Assembly (NCBI GenBank): GCA_046260155.1
Contig: JBJYXV010000077.1
Location: 1 to 64,000 of the forward strand
DNA from: PFL25 sp046260155
Lineage (GTDB): Bacteria > Chloroflexota > Anaerolineae > Anaerolineales > UBA4823
DNA: 64,000 bases
Reading direction: 5' to 3'
The translations under genes were made by a program, and so were the position numbers. The notes below the pieces were generated by a model. It worked only from the letters and a program-made list of their open reading frames with translations, ran no database searches and was not told the DNA's origin. Below, piece after piece: positions 42,739 to 51,231 of this stretch; within the stretch, counting starts at the first letter, position 1; every line of letters starts with the position of its first letter.

Positions 42739-44460
42739 ATGCCCATCCACATTTTAGCACCTGAGGTTGCCTCTCAAATTGCAGCCGGAGAGGTGGTTGA
42801 ACGTCCAGCCTCGGTGGTCAAGGAGCTTGTGGAAAATTCCCTGGATGCTGGTGCCACCCAGATTTCCATCAACATAAAATCCGCTGGGAAGCGTCTCATC
42901 GAGGTAGCAGATAATGGTTCGGGGATCAGCGCAGAAGAATTGCCTTTAACGATCTCTCGCCACGCAACAAGCAAACTTTCCACTGCCGAAGATCTATTTC
43001 ATATCCACACTCTTGGATTCAGGGGTGAAGCCCTGGCTTCTATTGGATCGGTTTCTCACCTGACGATAACCTCTCGTGCATCAGACTCGGACATGGGTGC
43101 CAAGCTGAAAGCGGCTGGGGGAAATCTGTCTGCCGTCGAACCAGCAGGTACGCCTGTCGGAACAGTGGTCAGCGTGGCTGACCTATTCTTTAATGTCCCT
43201 GCAAGATTAAAGTTCTTAAAAACAGATATCACTGAACGGCGGCATATTGATCAATTTGTCACCCGTTATGCGCTCGCCTACCCGGGAGTTCGCTTTCAAT
43301 TGCGCCAGGATGACCGGGTGACGGTTCAAACCAGCGGAAGTGGTGATCGCCGGGAAATCCTGGCTTCGCTGTATAGTGTCGAACTTGCTGAGCAGATGCT
43401 GGAAGTGTTAGCAGAATACGAGAGTTTGTCGATTACGGGTTTCACCAGCGCGTTAAGCCACACACGTTCTAATCGACGCGAAATCACATTTTTCATTAAC
43501 GGCCGTTGGGTTCAGGATTCGGCTTTAGTCGCTGCGGTTGTCCAGGCGTACCATACTTACCTGATGGTAGGTCGCTACCCACAGACAGTATTATTCGTGG
43601 AAATGCCGCCAGATATGGTAGATGTCAACGTTCATCCGACAAAGGCCGAGGTCCGCTTTCGAGAACGGGATCAAGTTTTCAGCGCAGTTCAGCGTGCCAC
43701 CCGGAGAGCATTATTAGCCCATACACCTGTCCCCGGGATGGGTTTGGAAACTCAGGGAATACCAGGTGATAATTACAGGTTTCGCCGGGCAAATCCATTT
43801 TCGCTGCGGGTTGAACAAGAAGCCCAGCAATCTGAAATCAGTTGGGAACCTGATAATCCAGAGGCAGGTACGGCAGGCGTTCCGCTGCTGCGCCTCGTAG
43901 GCCAGATTGCAGCAGCATATCTTGTCGCTGAGGGTCCTGATGGGCTTTATCTGGTTGACCAACATGCTGCCCATGAGCGGGTGCTCTTCGAACATTATCT
44001 CAATCAAAGGCAGGAGGTTATCCCCTCGCAGACTCTATTAGAGCCTGCTGTGGTTGAATTTTCAGCAGCTGATGCGCGCCTGATCAGTGATCAGCTGCCC
44101 CTGCTGAACGAGTTGGGGTTTCAGGTTGAAACCTTTGGGGTGCATTCTTTCCTGGTGAGATCTATCCCACAAGTGCTTTCCGGGATTACGCCTACAGCAG
44201 CGCTGCGGGTACTGGTTGAGGATTTTGAAGAGGATGAGACCCCGCTCCAGGCAGAACAAGAGGCAAAGATGATCGCCCGCATCTGCAAGCGGGCCGCGGT
44301 CAAGGCAGGCCAGGTTTTATCTCCTCAGGAACAGCGAGCCCTGCTCACCGATCTTGAGAAATGCCAGGCACCACGTACCTGCCCGCACGGCAGACCGACC
44401 ATGATACATTTATCCGTAGATTTACTGGAACGCCAATTTGGACGGCGGGGAGCCCGTTAG
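42739..44460 (+). CDS. mutL: DNA mismatch repair protein MutL (endonuclease type)
   Basis: MutL (573 aa). The GHKL ATPase domain (about 1-330) has ELVENSLDAGA, DNGSGI, TSKL and GFRGEALASI. The C-terminal domain keeps DQHAAHERVLFE, which fits the DQHA(X)2E(X)4E metal motif, and also CPHGRP near the end, so it should be a nicking MutL as in bacteria without MutH. The ATG at 42739 begins the conserved MPIHILAPEVASQIAAGEVV; in-frame codons further upstream are inside the divergent gene. No mutS is nearby. The stop overlaps the convergent kinase gene by four bases. Confidence 0.95.
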   Translation: MPIHILAPEVASQIAAGEVVERPASVVKELVENSLDAGATQISINIKSAGKRLIEVADNGSGISAEELPLTISRHATSKLSTAEDLFHIHTLGFRGEALASIGSVSHLTITSRASDSDMGAKLKAAGGNLSAVEPAGTPVGTVVSVADLFFNVPARLKFLKTDITERRHIDQFVTRYALAYPGVRFQLRQDDRVTVQTSGSGDRREILASLYSVELAEQMLEVLAEYESLSITGFTSALSHTRSNRREITFFINGRWVQDSALVAAVVQAYHTYLMVGRYPQTVLFVEMPPDMVDVNVHPTKAEVRFRERDQVFSAVQRATRRALLAHTPVPGMGLETQGIPGDNYRFRRANPFSLRVEQEAQQSEISWEPDNPEAGTAGVPLLRLVGQIAAAYLVAEGPDGLYLVDQHAAHERVLFEHYLNQRQEVIPSQTLLEPAVVEFSAADARLISDQLPLLNELGFQVETFGVHSFLVRSIPQVLSGITPTAALRVLVEDFEEDETPLQAEQEAKMIARICKRAAVKAGQVLSPQEQRALLTDLEKCQAPRTCPHGRPTMIHLSVDLLERQFGRRGAR

Positions 44461-45650
44461 CGGGTGTTTATCGGCAGGTGGACTGAGAAAGTAGTCCCAA
44501 CCCCCAATTCGCTCTGAACTCTGATCGTACCTCCGTGAGCCTCGACAATCTTCTTGCAGATCGCCAATCCAAGACCAGTACCCTGAACTGTATGCTCAGT
44601 TGTTTGAGAGCGGTAGAACTTATCAAAGAGGTGATCGATCTCCGCGGGCCTGATACCCTGCCCGGTGTCATTCACAGATATCACCAATTCCTCAAGCTGG
44701 TGATGAGCCGTAACGGTGATCGTTCCCGAAGGTTTATTGTAATTAATCGCGTTGCTGATCAGATTCAGCACCACCTGTTTGATTTTATCCTGGTCAGCCT
44801 TTATCTCTGGCAACTTTTCCCTCAAGTAGAGATTTAAACGCAGATTTTTTTCACTGGCCTTAGCCTGCATCATAGCCACGCAATCCTCCAGCAGTTGCGC
44901 GGGATCGAACAGCTCTGAATGGAATGGTATCCGGCCAGATTCCAAACGTGCCAGGTCAAGGAAAGAAGTGGTCATATCGATCAGGCGTGTGGTTTCTGAG
45001 TCAATGATGCCCACTACCTTTTGCAATTGATCCTGGTTGATATCTTTGCGCAGGAGCAAATGGGATGCAGTCCTTAAAGATGCTAACGGGGTGCGCAGTT
45101 CGTGTACCATTTCAGCGATCAAATCTGATTGCTGGAATAGGCGCGCATTTTCGATTGCTACCGCAGCTTGAGCCCCCAGGTCCATCAAGATTTCCTGATC
45201 ATGAGATGTGAATTGACCACTGCGCTTGTTGATCGCTTCCAAAGCCCCAATCACCTTGTCTTTGGCTACCAGAGGTACACCGAGCAAGGATTTTGTTGTG
45301 ACATTGGTGGCTTTGCCGACCTGGGCAAAGTGGCGCGGGTCATTTTGCGTATCATGGATGATCATGGGTTGCTTATTGGTCACGATCCATCCCGCAATTG
45401 AGCCCTCCACCGGGACGATTAAACCCCGCATGAGCGGTTCTTCGAGATTGGTGGCTGATTCGAAATACAGCTGGCTTTGGATTTCGTCATACAGCAGGAT
45501 CGAGGCAGCTTCAGAGCCACAGACATGGGAAGCTGCTTCGGTGATGCGGTCCAGCAAAATGTTAAGATCCACAGTGGAAGCCAGATTGCGGGAAATTTCA
45601 GCCAATCTGCGGTAGCGTTCAAGCAGTGAGGCTTGGGAGGTTTCAGCCAT
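44457..45650 (-). CDS. GAF-domain sensor histidine kinase
   Basis: A 397-residue soluble histidine kinase: helical N-terminus, GAF sensor domain (about 25-170), HisKA with the phospho-accepting H183 in MVHELRTPLASL, and HATPase_c with the N-box NLISNAINY, DTGQGI and GTGLGLAICKKI. No membrane spans, so it senses a cytoplasmic signal. It is the last gene of a three-gene group and overlaps the sirtuin gene by eight bases; the receiver protein at the head of the group is the natural phosphotransfer partner. Confidence 0.92.
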   Translation of the reverse strand: MAETSQASLLERYRRLAEISRNLASTVDLNILLDRITEAASHVCGSEAASILLYDEIQSQLYFESATNLEEPLMRGLIVPVEGSIAGWIVTNKQPMIIHDTQNDPRHFAQVGKATNVTTKSLLGVPLVAKDKVIGALEAINKRSGQFTSHDQEILMDLGAQAAVAIENARLFQQSDLIAEMVHELRTPLASLRTASHLLLRKDINQDQLQKVVGIIDSETTRLIDMTTSFLDLARLESGRIPFHSELFDPAQLLEDCVAMMQAKASEKNLRLNLYLREKLPEIKADQDKIKQVVLNLISNAINYNKPSGTITVTAHHQLEELVISVNDTGQGIRPAEIDHLFDKFYRSQTTEHTVQGTGLGLAICKKIVEAHGGTIRVQSELGVGTTFSVHLPINTR

Positions 45651-46431
45651 CGATCACCGCTTGAGAGATTAAAGGCAGGATATCTGCAACATCCCCCTGG
45701 ATTCGCACTGCAGCCCGGGAGTCAAGATAAGTTGGAGTGTTGTTGATAATAATCAACTTGGCGCTGTTTTCCAGGGCTCGATGAGGCAACAGCGCGGCTG
45801 GTGTGACCTCCAAGGATGAACCAGCCACAAGCATCACACTGCATGATTGACAGGCTTTCTCAGCCAGAAGCCAGATCTGTTTAGGGAGCTGCTCCTCATA
45901 CAAGATTGCATCCGGTTTTAAAATATGGTTGCATTCGGGACAGCGCGGTGGGGTTCCATTTTCGATAAATCCGGTGATGAAATCCCTGGAAGGAAATTTC
46001 TGGTAGCAGCCGGTGCAAGTGAGCGAATCCAGGGTACCGTGAATTTCCAGAACCTGCTTTGACCCGGCGCGCTGGTGCAGACCGTCAATATTCTGGGTGA
46101 TGATCGTTTGCAGGTAGCCGGCTTTTTCAAGTAAAGCCAGTGCGTAATGCGCTGGATTAGGCAAGGCGTTGATAATTTGCATCGCCAGTGGGTGAAGCCA
46201 ATTGAAGAATTTTTCTGGATGGTAGCGAAAGGCACTCAGCGAGGCTACCTCCATAGGATTGAACCGTGACCAAAGCCCGCTGCCAGGAGTGCGAAAATCC
46301 GGGATACCAGAAGGCGTTGAAATGCCAGCACCGGTAAAGACAACCCCACATCTTGCTGATGCGATCAGGCGTGCTGCAATATTGACCAGGTCCTGAACTT
46401 CTATAGATGGTTTGGACTGGTTTGAGAGCAT
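45643..46431 (-). CDS. Sirtuin NAD-dependent deacylase (CobB/SIR2)
   Basis: A 262-residue sirtuin with all class motifs: TGAGIST (33-39), SGIPDFR, TQNIDGLHQRAG (112-123), catalytic His131 in EIHG, and a zinc ribbon with Cys139, 142, 164 and 167. It removes acyl groups from lysines using NAD. Its ATG is fused with the upstream stop (TGATG), and its 3' end overlaps the kinase gene, so it is part of a signalling operon rather than a metabolic one. Confidence 0.93.
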   Translation of the reverse strand: MLSNQSKPSIEVQDLVNIAARLIASARCGVVFTGAGISTPSGIPDFRTPGSGLWSRFNPMEVASLSAFRYHPEKFFNWLHPLAMQIINALPNPAHYALALLEKAGYLQTIITQNIDGLHQRAGSKQVLEIHGTLDSLTCTGCYQKFPSRDFITGFIENGTPPRCPECNHILKPDAILYEEQLPKQIWLLAEKACQSCSVMLVAGSSLEVTPAALLPHRALENSAKLIIINNTPTYLDSRAAVRIQGDVADILPLISQAVIDG

Positions 46432-47573
46432 CAGTTCGATCCAATCAAACTGTATGTTAATTGGTTGATCTGTTGTGCTGTCAGACCCTCTGGTTTTAAT
46501 ACAACAAATGGAGTATGTTCGATCGAGGCTTGATTGATCAATTCACGGTTGGGCGAGAAAGAACTCGTGATTGGTAAATCGAGTTCCTGCTCAACCATCC
46601 CAAAAGAAAGTTGAAGGCTTGAATGAATGCGGTTGAAGATCACTAATCTGATCTGGTCTGAGTCGATCTCCAACAGCGATAATTCTTCCAATAAATCCTT
46701 GGTCTGGTCGATAGATTGCCTTGAAGGTTCGGCGATCACGACCACTTCACTGCAGTAAGGCAGTACTTTTTGATTGATGGCTCCAACACCAGGTGGTAAA
46801 TCGAATACAGAATAAGTGGCAAAGGTCTGCAAGAGACTGGCGAGAACCTCGAAATTGTCGACCCTGGTTGAATATTTGGCATCTTGAAGCCTTGGAGAGC
46901 TGAGCAGTAAAGTGATCCCCGGGCTGTATTCGATCAGTTTTTCTGCGACCAGTTCGGCATTGATCCTTGCCGGGGGAAGATCTAAAAGGGAGTTGCTGCT
47001 CATCTCCCAACCATAGCCCAGTTCAAGGGCCAAACTGCCCTGTCCAGGTCTGAAATCAGCCAGGAGCACCGGTTGTTCATTTTGTTTATATAGAGAAAAA
47101 CCGAGGTTTAATGCAATCGTCGATACCCCCATGCCACCTTTGGCAGCCAGAACGGCGATCACTCCTTCAGGTTTCGGAGATTGGACGGGAGGTTCACTCT
47201 CTTCTAGCGGTGAAAGCAGTTGGTTGACATTAGAAAGTAGCTCCCGGGTCGAGATAGGCTTGGTGAGATAGATATCTGCGCCAAGTTCTAAACCCAGCAT
47301 TTTGTCATCATACCCGGTCTTGGCGGTGAAGATTAGAATTGGAATACCGCGTGTCGCTTGATCCATGCGCAGCTGGCTGGTAACAGCATAACCGTCCAAT
47401 TCAGGCATCATGATATCGAGGATGATCAGATCGGGAGATTCGCTGCGGGCCAGGTCTATCGCACGCTTACCAGTCTTGGCGGCGATGATCCCAAATCCCT
47501 CGGTCTCCAGCATCATGCCAACCAGACGCAGGGTATCGACATCATCATCTACAATCAGAATTTTTCCTGGCAT
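46431..47573 (-). CDS. Receiver-domain CpaE/TadZ-like ATPase
   Basis: A 380-residue fusion of a response-regulator receiver (about 3-122; phospho-acceptor D53 in ILDIMMPELDG, T83, K105) and a ParA/MinD-like domain (about 136-380) of the CpaE/TadZ type found in pilus assembly systems. The Walker A reads AAKGGMGVST (143-152): the deviant lysine K145 is kept, but the usual P-loop lysine is Val150, so ATP hydrolysis may be lost. The ATG at 47573 is preceded by GGAG at eight bases. No other Flp/Tad pilus genes are in the window; it is followed by a sirtuin and a histidine kinase, suggesting polar or positional signalling (inference). Confidence 0.85.
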   Translation of the reverse strand: MPGKILIVDDDVDTLRLVGMMLETEGFGIIAAKTGKRAIDLARSESPDLIILDIMMPELDGYAVTSQLRMDQATRGIPILIFTAKTGYDDKMLGLELGADIYLTKPISTRELLSNVNQLLSPLEESEPPVQSPKPEGVIAVLAAKGGMGVSTIALNLGFSLYKQNEQPVLLADFRPGQGSLALELGYGWEMSSNSLLDLPPARINAELVAEKLIEYSPGITLLLSSPRLQDAKYSTRVDNFEVLASLLQTFATYSVFDLPPGVGAINQKVLPYCSEVVVIAEPSRQSIDQTKDLLEELSLLEIDSDQIRLVIFNRIHSSLQLSFGMVEQELDLPITSSFSPNRELINQASIEHTPFVVLKPEGLTAQQINQLTYSLIGSN

Positions 47574-47695
47574 GTCACTTCTCCAAGGAGTGCTAAATTT
47601 CAGTCTAGCATAAACCCAAACGCTCGACAAGTACCACTTATGCAAGGTGCTGGAAATCCAGACCTGCAACCTCTAAGTGGAACTCGCACTTGGGC

Positions 47696-47701
47696 TATAA
47701 T
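47696..47701 (+). promoter_or_regulatory. -10 box immediately before tilS
   Basis: Perfect TATAAT, nine bases before the ATG at 47711. The expected start of transcription leaves a leader of two or three bases, too short for a ribosome site. No clear -35 is seen. Confidence 0.4.
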
Positions 47702-47710
47702 CTACCTGAT

Positions 47711-49144
47711 ATGTTGAGTAATTTGAAAAAAATCTTGCAAGATGAATGCCAGATTGGTTTCGAACGACCAACTTTGGTAGCTGTATCTGGTGGGGCTGAC
47801 AGCCTGTGTGTTGCGGATTTCCTGCATCAACACGGGTATTCTCTGGTGGTAGCCCACTTTGATCACAAGTTACGCCCGGGATCATCCTCCGAGGCGAATA
47901 TTGTTAAGGAATTTGCCCAGCAACGCGATTTGCAGTTTGTTCTGGGCGAGGAAGAAGTTCGCGCACGGATAAAGGAAGGGGTGACATCGGTTGAAGAAGC
48001 CGCGCGGAATGCACGGTATGAATTCTTGTTTCGATATGCAGAGGAACTTCATGCCCAGGCAGTGGTGGTGGGGCATACTGCGGATGACCAGGTTGAAACC
48101 TTCTTAATGCATTTACTGCGCGGGGCCGGGTTGGGTGGACTGAGCGGTATGCCTTACCGCTGGCTGCCAAATACCTGGCATGATCGCATTCCCCTTGTGC
48201 GACCTTTGCTCAGCTTCTGGCGAGAAGAAACCACAGCATACTGCCAGCAAAGAGGGCTTGAGGTGGTTGTTGACCCGACCAACTCAGATCCATCCTATTT
48301 TCGGAACCGTTTGCGGTTGGAGCTGATCCCTTATCTGGAGACTTTCAACCCGTCAGTCCGCAAATTAATCTGGCAAACTGTCCAGGTATTAGGGGGTGAC
48401 CGGGAGACGATCACTCAAATCATCGACCAAGCCTGGTCACGTGTACTGGTTGGTTCAGGCGAAAATTATGTAACTTTGGATACCGTCCTGTGCAGCACAT
48501 ACCCTCTGGCAACCCAGCGCCACCTGATCCGCCGCGCAATTGGCCGTTTGCGTCCCGGTTTGCGGGATATCAGTTTTGAAGCCGTGGAGCGTGCTGTTGG
48601 ACAAATTCAGCAATCGAAGCCCTTTGCTGAGGTAGATTTAATTGCTGGATTGAAAATGGTCTCTGAGGATGACAGGATGTGGATAGCGGAATGGTCTGCG
48701 GAGCTCCCGGTGGTGGATTGGCCCCAGGTGAATGTTGACCCGGTGACCCTGGATATTGGAAGCGCAATTGATCTTCACCAGGGTTGGCAGCTCGCAGCTG
48801 AGCAGGTGGAGGTCGGATCTATCCCTCCTCAAGCGATACATGGGGTGGTTAACCAGGCATACCTGGACCTGGAACGGATCGAGATGCCTTTAATGGTTCG
48901 TACTCGCAAGCCGGGAGATCGCATTCAGCTTTCTGGCTTGCAGGGTCGATCCCAAAAGGTGGCAGATTTTATGATCAATCAAAAGATCCCCCGCAGGGCG
49001 AGGGAAAAATGGCCGTTGGTATGCAGCAGTGACCAGATTGTATGGGTGGCTGGTTATCGTGCAGCTCACTTTTGCAGGATCACTAGTCAAACAAGCCAGG
49101 TGTTAAAACTTGAATTGAGGCAGGGAATTTCTACAAAAAAGTAA
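47711..49144 (+). CDS. tilS: tRNA(Ile)-lysidine synthetase TilS
   Basis: TilS (477 aa) modifies C34 of the CAU-anticodon tRNA-Ile with lysine so it reads AUA. The PP-loop SGGADSL lies near residues 25-31, with HFDHKLRPGS, GHTADDQVET and RNRLRLELIP further on; the C-terminal TilS domains are present (PLMVRTRKPGDRIQLSG and following). The ATG at 47711 follows a TATAAT by nine bases and lacks a ribosome site; an in-frame TTG at 47690 would lie on top of the -10 box. Confidence 0.94.
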   Translation: MLSNLKKILQDECQIGFERPTLVAVSGGADSLCVADFLHQHGYSLVVAHFDHKLRPGSSSEANIVKEFAQQRDLQFVLGEEEVRARIKEGVTSVEEAARNARYEFLFRYAEELHAQAVVVGHTADDQVETFLMHLLRGAGLGGLSGMPYRWLPNTWHDRIPLVRPLLSFWREETTAYCQQRGLEVVVDPTNSDPSYFRNRLRLELIPYLETFNPSVRKLIWQTVQVLGGDRETITQIIDQAWSRVLVGSGENYVTLDTVLCSTYPLATQRHLIRRAIGRLRPGLRDISFEAVERAVGQIQQSKPFAEVDLIAGLKMVSEDDRMWIAEWSAELPVVDWPQVNVDPVTLDIGSAIDLHQGWQLAAEQVEVGSIPPQAIHGVVNQAYLDLERIEMPLMVRTRKPGDRIQLSGLQGRSQKVADFMINQKIPRRAREKWPLVCSSDQIVWVAGYRAAHFCRITSQTSQVLKLELRQGISTKK

Positions 49145-49147
49145 AGC

Positions 49148-49312
49148 ATGGTTATTTTAAGCAGTTCTAACCCAGGCATTAAAATGATGGAACCAGAATT
49201 AATCAATGGCGGGCAGGAGCAGCTCACCATCTTGATCAACGGTACAAAAATGCACCAGCGAGAAGGCCAATTAGAAGCTCTTCTCCTGGATGGAGCCCAG
49301 CTGAATTTGTGA
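49148..49312 (+). CDS. Possible small protein (54 codons)
   Basis: An open frame of 54 codons in the gap between tilS and the DUF47 gene, beginning three bases after the tilS stop, with internal ATGs at 49184 and 49187. The predicted peptide is acidic with an alternating pattern in its second half (QLTILINGTK, LEALLLDGAQLNL). No ribosome site and no recognised family. It could be a real small gene, or chance coding of a decayed neighbour. Confidence 0.3.
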   Translation: MVILSSSNPGIKMMEPELINGGQEQLTILINGTKMHQREGQLEALLLDGAQLNL

Positions 49313-49380
49313 CTACCCGGAGTGGGGGATTATAAAGGTATAATTGTTTCTAATTGAAAACCTTTAAGAAAGGACAATTT

Positions 49381-50004
49381 ATGAAGATCTTTTCCCGGAA
49401 AAAGAAGAGTAATCGTTTCCTGGAACTTCTCATCCAACAGGCGGAATTTACCGTGAAGGGATTGGAAGCGCTCATGCTCTACATGAAGCAACCAGATATA
49501 ACGATTGCAGAGCAGGTCTCCAAGATTGAATCCCAAGAAGATGAGGTACGGCGGATCCTGATTGACGAACTGAACCGAACTTTTGTAACCCCTTTTGACC
49601 GGGAAGATATCTTTTCCCTATCGCTGACGATTGATGATATTCTCGACTATGCTGAGGAAACTGTCTATCGCATGGTTACTTTGAATGTTGAACCAAACCA
49701 ATTCCTTGAACGCATGGTATCTTTGCTGGCCGATGCCGCGGTGGAGATCATGCGCGGGGTTTCGGAATTGGTTGATCATCCCAATGTCGCCAATGACCAC
49801 GCGGTCAGGGCGAAGGCCCTGGAGAACCGTGTAGAAAAGGTCTACCGTGAAGCACTGGCAGACCTTTTCCGTGATCCAGAAGATTTAAATGATGTAATGG
49901 AAATATTAAAACTGCGCGAGATTTACCGCCATCTCTCGAATGCAGCTGATCGTGGTGATCAGGCTGCTAACGTAATCGGTGACATCGTGGTGAAATGGCA
50001 GTGA
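49381..50004 (+). CDS. PhoU-like DUF47 family protein
   Basis: A 207-residue, all-helical DUF47 (YkaA-like) protein, related to PhoU and usually encoded next to PiT-type phosphate transporters. The opening KIFSRKKKSNRFLELLIQQA and acidic metal-binding helices (EDEVRRILIDELNRTFVTPF with DREDI) are typical. No phosphate transporter gene follows; the next gene is convergent. AGAAAGGA precedes the ATG, and a TATAAT lies at 49339-49344 without a clear -35. It may regulate phosphate or metal uptake. Confidence 0.85.
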   Translation: MKIFSRKKKSNRFLELLIQQAEFTVKGLEALMLYMKQPDITIAEQVSKIESQEDEVRRILIDELNRTFVTPFDREDIFSLSLTIDDILDYAEETVYRMVTLNVEPNQFLERMVSLLADAAVEIMRGVSELVDHPNVANDHAVRAKALENRVEKVYREALADLFRDPEDLNDVMEILKLREIYRHLSNAADRGDQAANVIGDIVVKWQ

Positions 50005-50008
50005 GCGG

Positions 50009-50914
50009 TTATCCTTCACCCGGTCCTGATAATCTGCGTATTTTCATGCGCACTTCCCGCCACTGAATTTTTGAAATACCCAATTTCTGGCGGATTTTAT
50101 CCGGCTCCATACCGGATTGCCAATCACTGAGCGCACATGTCCAGCGGCACATCTCGAAAGAGATGTGCTTTTCTAATCCTGCCTGCACACCGATATCTTC
50201 CAGGAGGTATTCCAGGCGGCGGGGCGACCATGGAAACAGCTCTTCGCTCAAATTGTACTGGGAAGCATAATTTGGATAGTGTTCGACCCAGCTATTGGGA
50301 AGCGGGATTTTGCGTTCTTTGAAGCGGTATTGTGGATTTGCGTAGCGCACGAACACCAGGGCTCCACCTGGTGCTTCTAAATCGATGTGGTTGAGCCGCA
50401 GCGCCAGGGTTTCGCTCTTCTTCAAGCCAGTGTTGATTAAGAAATCAAACAAGGCCAGGTAGCGGGAGTCATGAGGAGCTTCCTGCCAAAGATCCTCGGC
50501 AGCTTCCAGGGCTGCGCGTACTTCCTCCGGGGTGAGTACTTGCGGCAGAGGGCTGATGACGGATTTCTGGATTACCTGTTCCGCTGGATCGACCAGCAAG
50601 ACACCGAATTCGTGCAGCCAGCGGAAGAAGGCTTTCAGGGACGTGATCCGCCGCGAGAGCGTCTTCGGGCTGCAGGGTACGCCGCGGCCTTTCTGCATCC
50701 AGCTGAGGAAATTATTTAAATCAGTGGTGGAAATGCTGCCCAGTGTCTTGTCCGGGGGCAGGTAAGAAGCCAGTAATTTCAGATCACCGATAAAAGCCTT
50801 GATCGTATTTGGCGAGCTCCCCTGGTCTTCCAGGTAATAACGCCAGGCGTTGATGGCGGGGATTAAATTCGTCTGGGAAGTGACGTGAGCGGTGAGAGCC
50901 TCATCAGGGGACAT
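50009..50914 (-). CDS. Tyrosine-recombinase-like protein, catalytically degenerate
   Basis: A 301-residue protein with the full XerC/D architecture: a SAM-like N-terminal core-binding domain (about 15-105) and a catalytic-type domain (about 125-290). The active site has been lost: the first arginine of TGLRxSE is Lys (TGLKKSE, 162-168), the HxLRHT box reads EMCRWT, the LGH histidine is Ile (LGI), and there is no tyrosine in the place of the nucleophile. The protein is otherwise intact, with a GGAGG five bases before the ATG and a good promoter, so it is more likely a repurposed DNA-binding protein than a pseudogene. No partner sites or mobile-element genes are adjacent. Confidence 0.75.
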   Translation of the reverse strand: MSPDEALTAHVTSQTNLIPAINAWRYYLEDQGSSPNTIKAFIGDLKLLASYLPPDKTLGSISTTDLNNFLSWMQKGRGVPCSPKTLSRRITSLKAFFRWLHEFGVLLVDPAEQVIQKSVISPLPQVLTPEEVRAALEAAEDLWQEAPHDSRYLALFDFLINTGLKKSETLALRLNHIDLEAPGGALVFVRYANPQYRFKERKIPLPNSWVEHYPNYASQYNLSEELFPWSPRRLEYLLEDIGVQAGLEKHISFEMCRWTCALSDWQSGMEPDKIRQKLGISKIQWREVRMKIRRLSGPGEG

Positions 50915-50956
50915 AACAGCCTCCAATTATTGCGGATAGGTTATTCGTATAGCCGT

Positions 50957-50985
50957 AGTTTAGCCGAAAATAAAGCGGGTGTCAA
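50957..50985 (-). promoter_or_regulatory. Sigma-70-type promoter of the recombinase-like gene
   Basis: On the minus strand TTGACA (50985..50980), exactly 17 bases, then TAAACT (50962..50957). Boxes and spacing are identical to those of the purine operon promoter at 323-351, but without the flanking operators. The leader would be about 35 bases with a GGAGG site. Confidence 0.7.
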
Positions 50986-51053
50986 CCTGGGATTAAGGCA
51001 ATTAAACCAGGTGGGAGAGATGGCAACGGTTAGGTAAGAGTTGTTTTGAATTG

Positions 51054-51090
51054 CCATTTCGAGTGATGTTCGTCTCGACGAGAAATAGAT
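51054..51090. repeat. Possible REP-like palindromic element
   Basis: ATTTCGAG (51056-51063) and CTCGACGAGAAAT (51074-51086) form an imperfect inverted repeat, with a perfect small palindrome TCTCGACGAGA at 51073-51083. The ATTTCGAG...CGAGAAAT pattern resembles dispersed intergenic elements known in several phyla. Only one copy is seen in the window, so its repeat status is unproven. Confidence 0.35.
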
Positions 51091-51231
51091 GGAGGTAAGA
51101 TCATCTAACCACTGCACGTACCTGGTTTATCCCCCGTTGGGGCTCGAAATGGTTTATGGATTTTTGTGTGAATGCAGCACCGCAGATTTCACGGAAGCCG
51201 GATGCTCCATTTGCGAAAACGATCAGGAAAT

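Larger units (their letters stand above)
50915..51231. other. Intergenic region between recombinase-like gene and HD gene
   Basis: About 317 bases. It holds the recombinase-like gene's promoter (50985..50957) and a small palindromic element near 51056-51086. The rest (51090-51231) has no credible gene; short open frames there lack ribosome sites and resemble no protein I know. Confidence 0.5.

Noticed and set aside
50009..50914. Integrase of a mobile element with attachment sites
   Set aside because: Catalytic residues are missing and neither flank shows direct repeats, a tRNA gene or phage/plasmid genes.
51089..51231. Small plus-strand gene in the gap before the HD gene
   Set aside because: The open frame there runs antisense into the HD gene, has no ribosome site and its peptide looks random.
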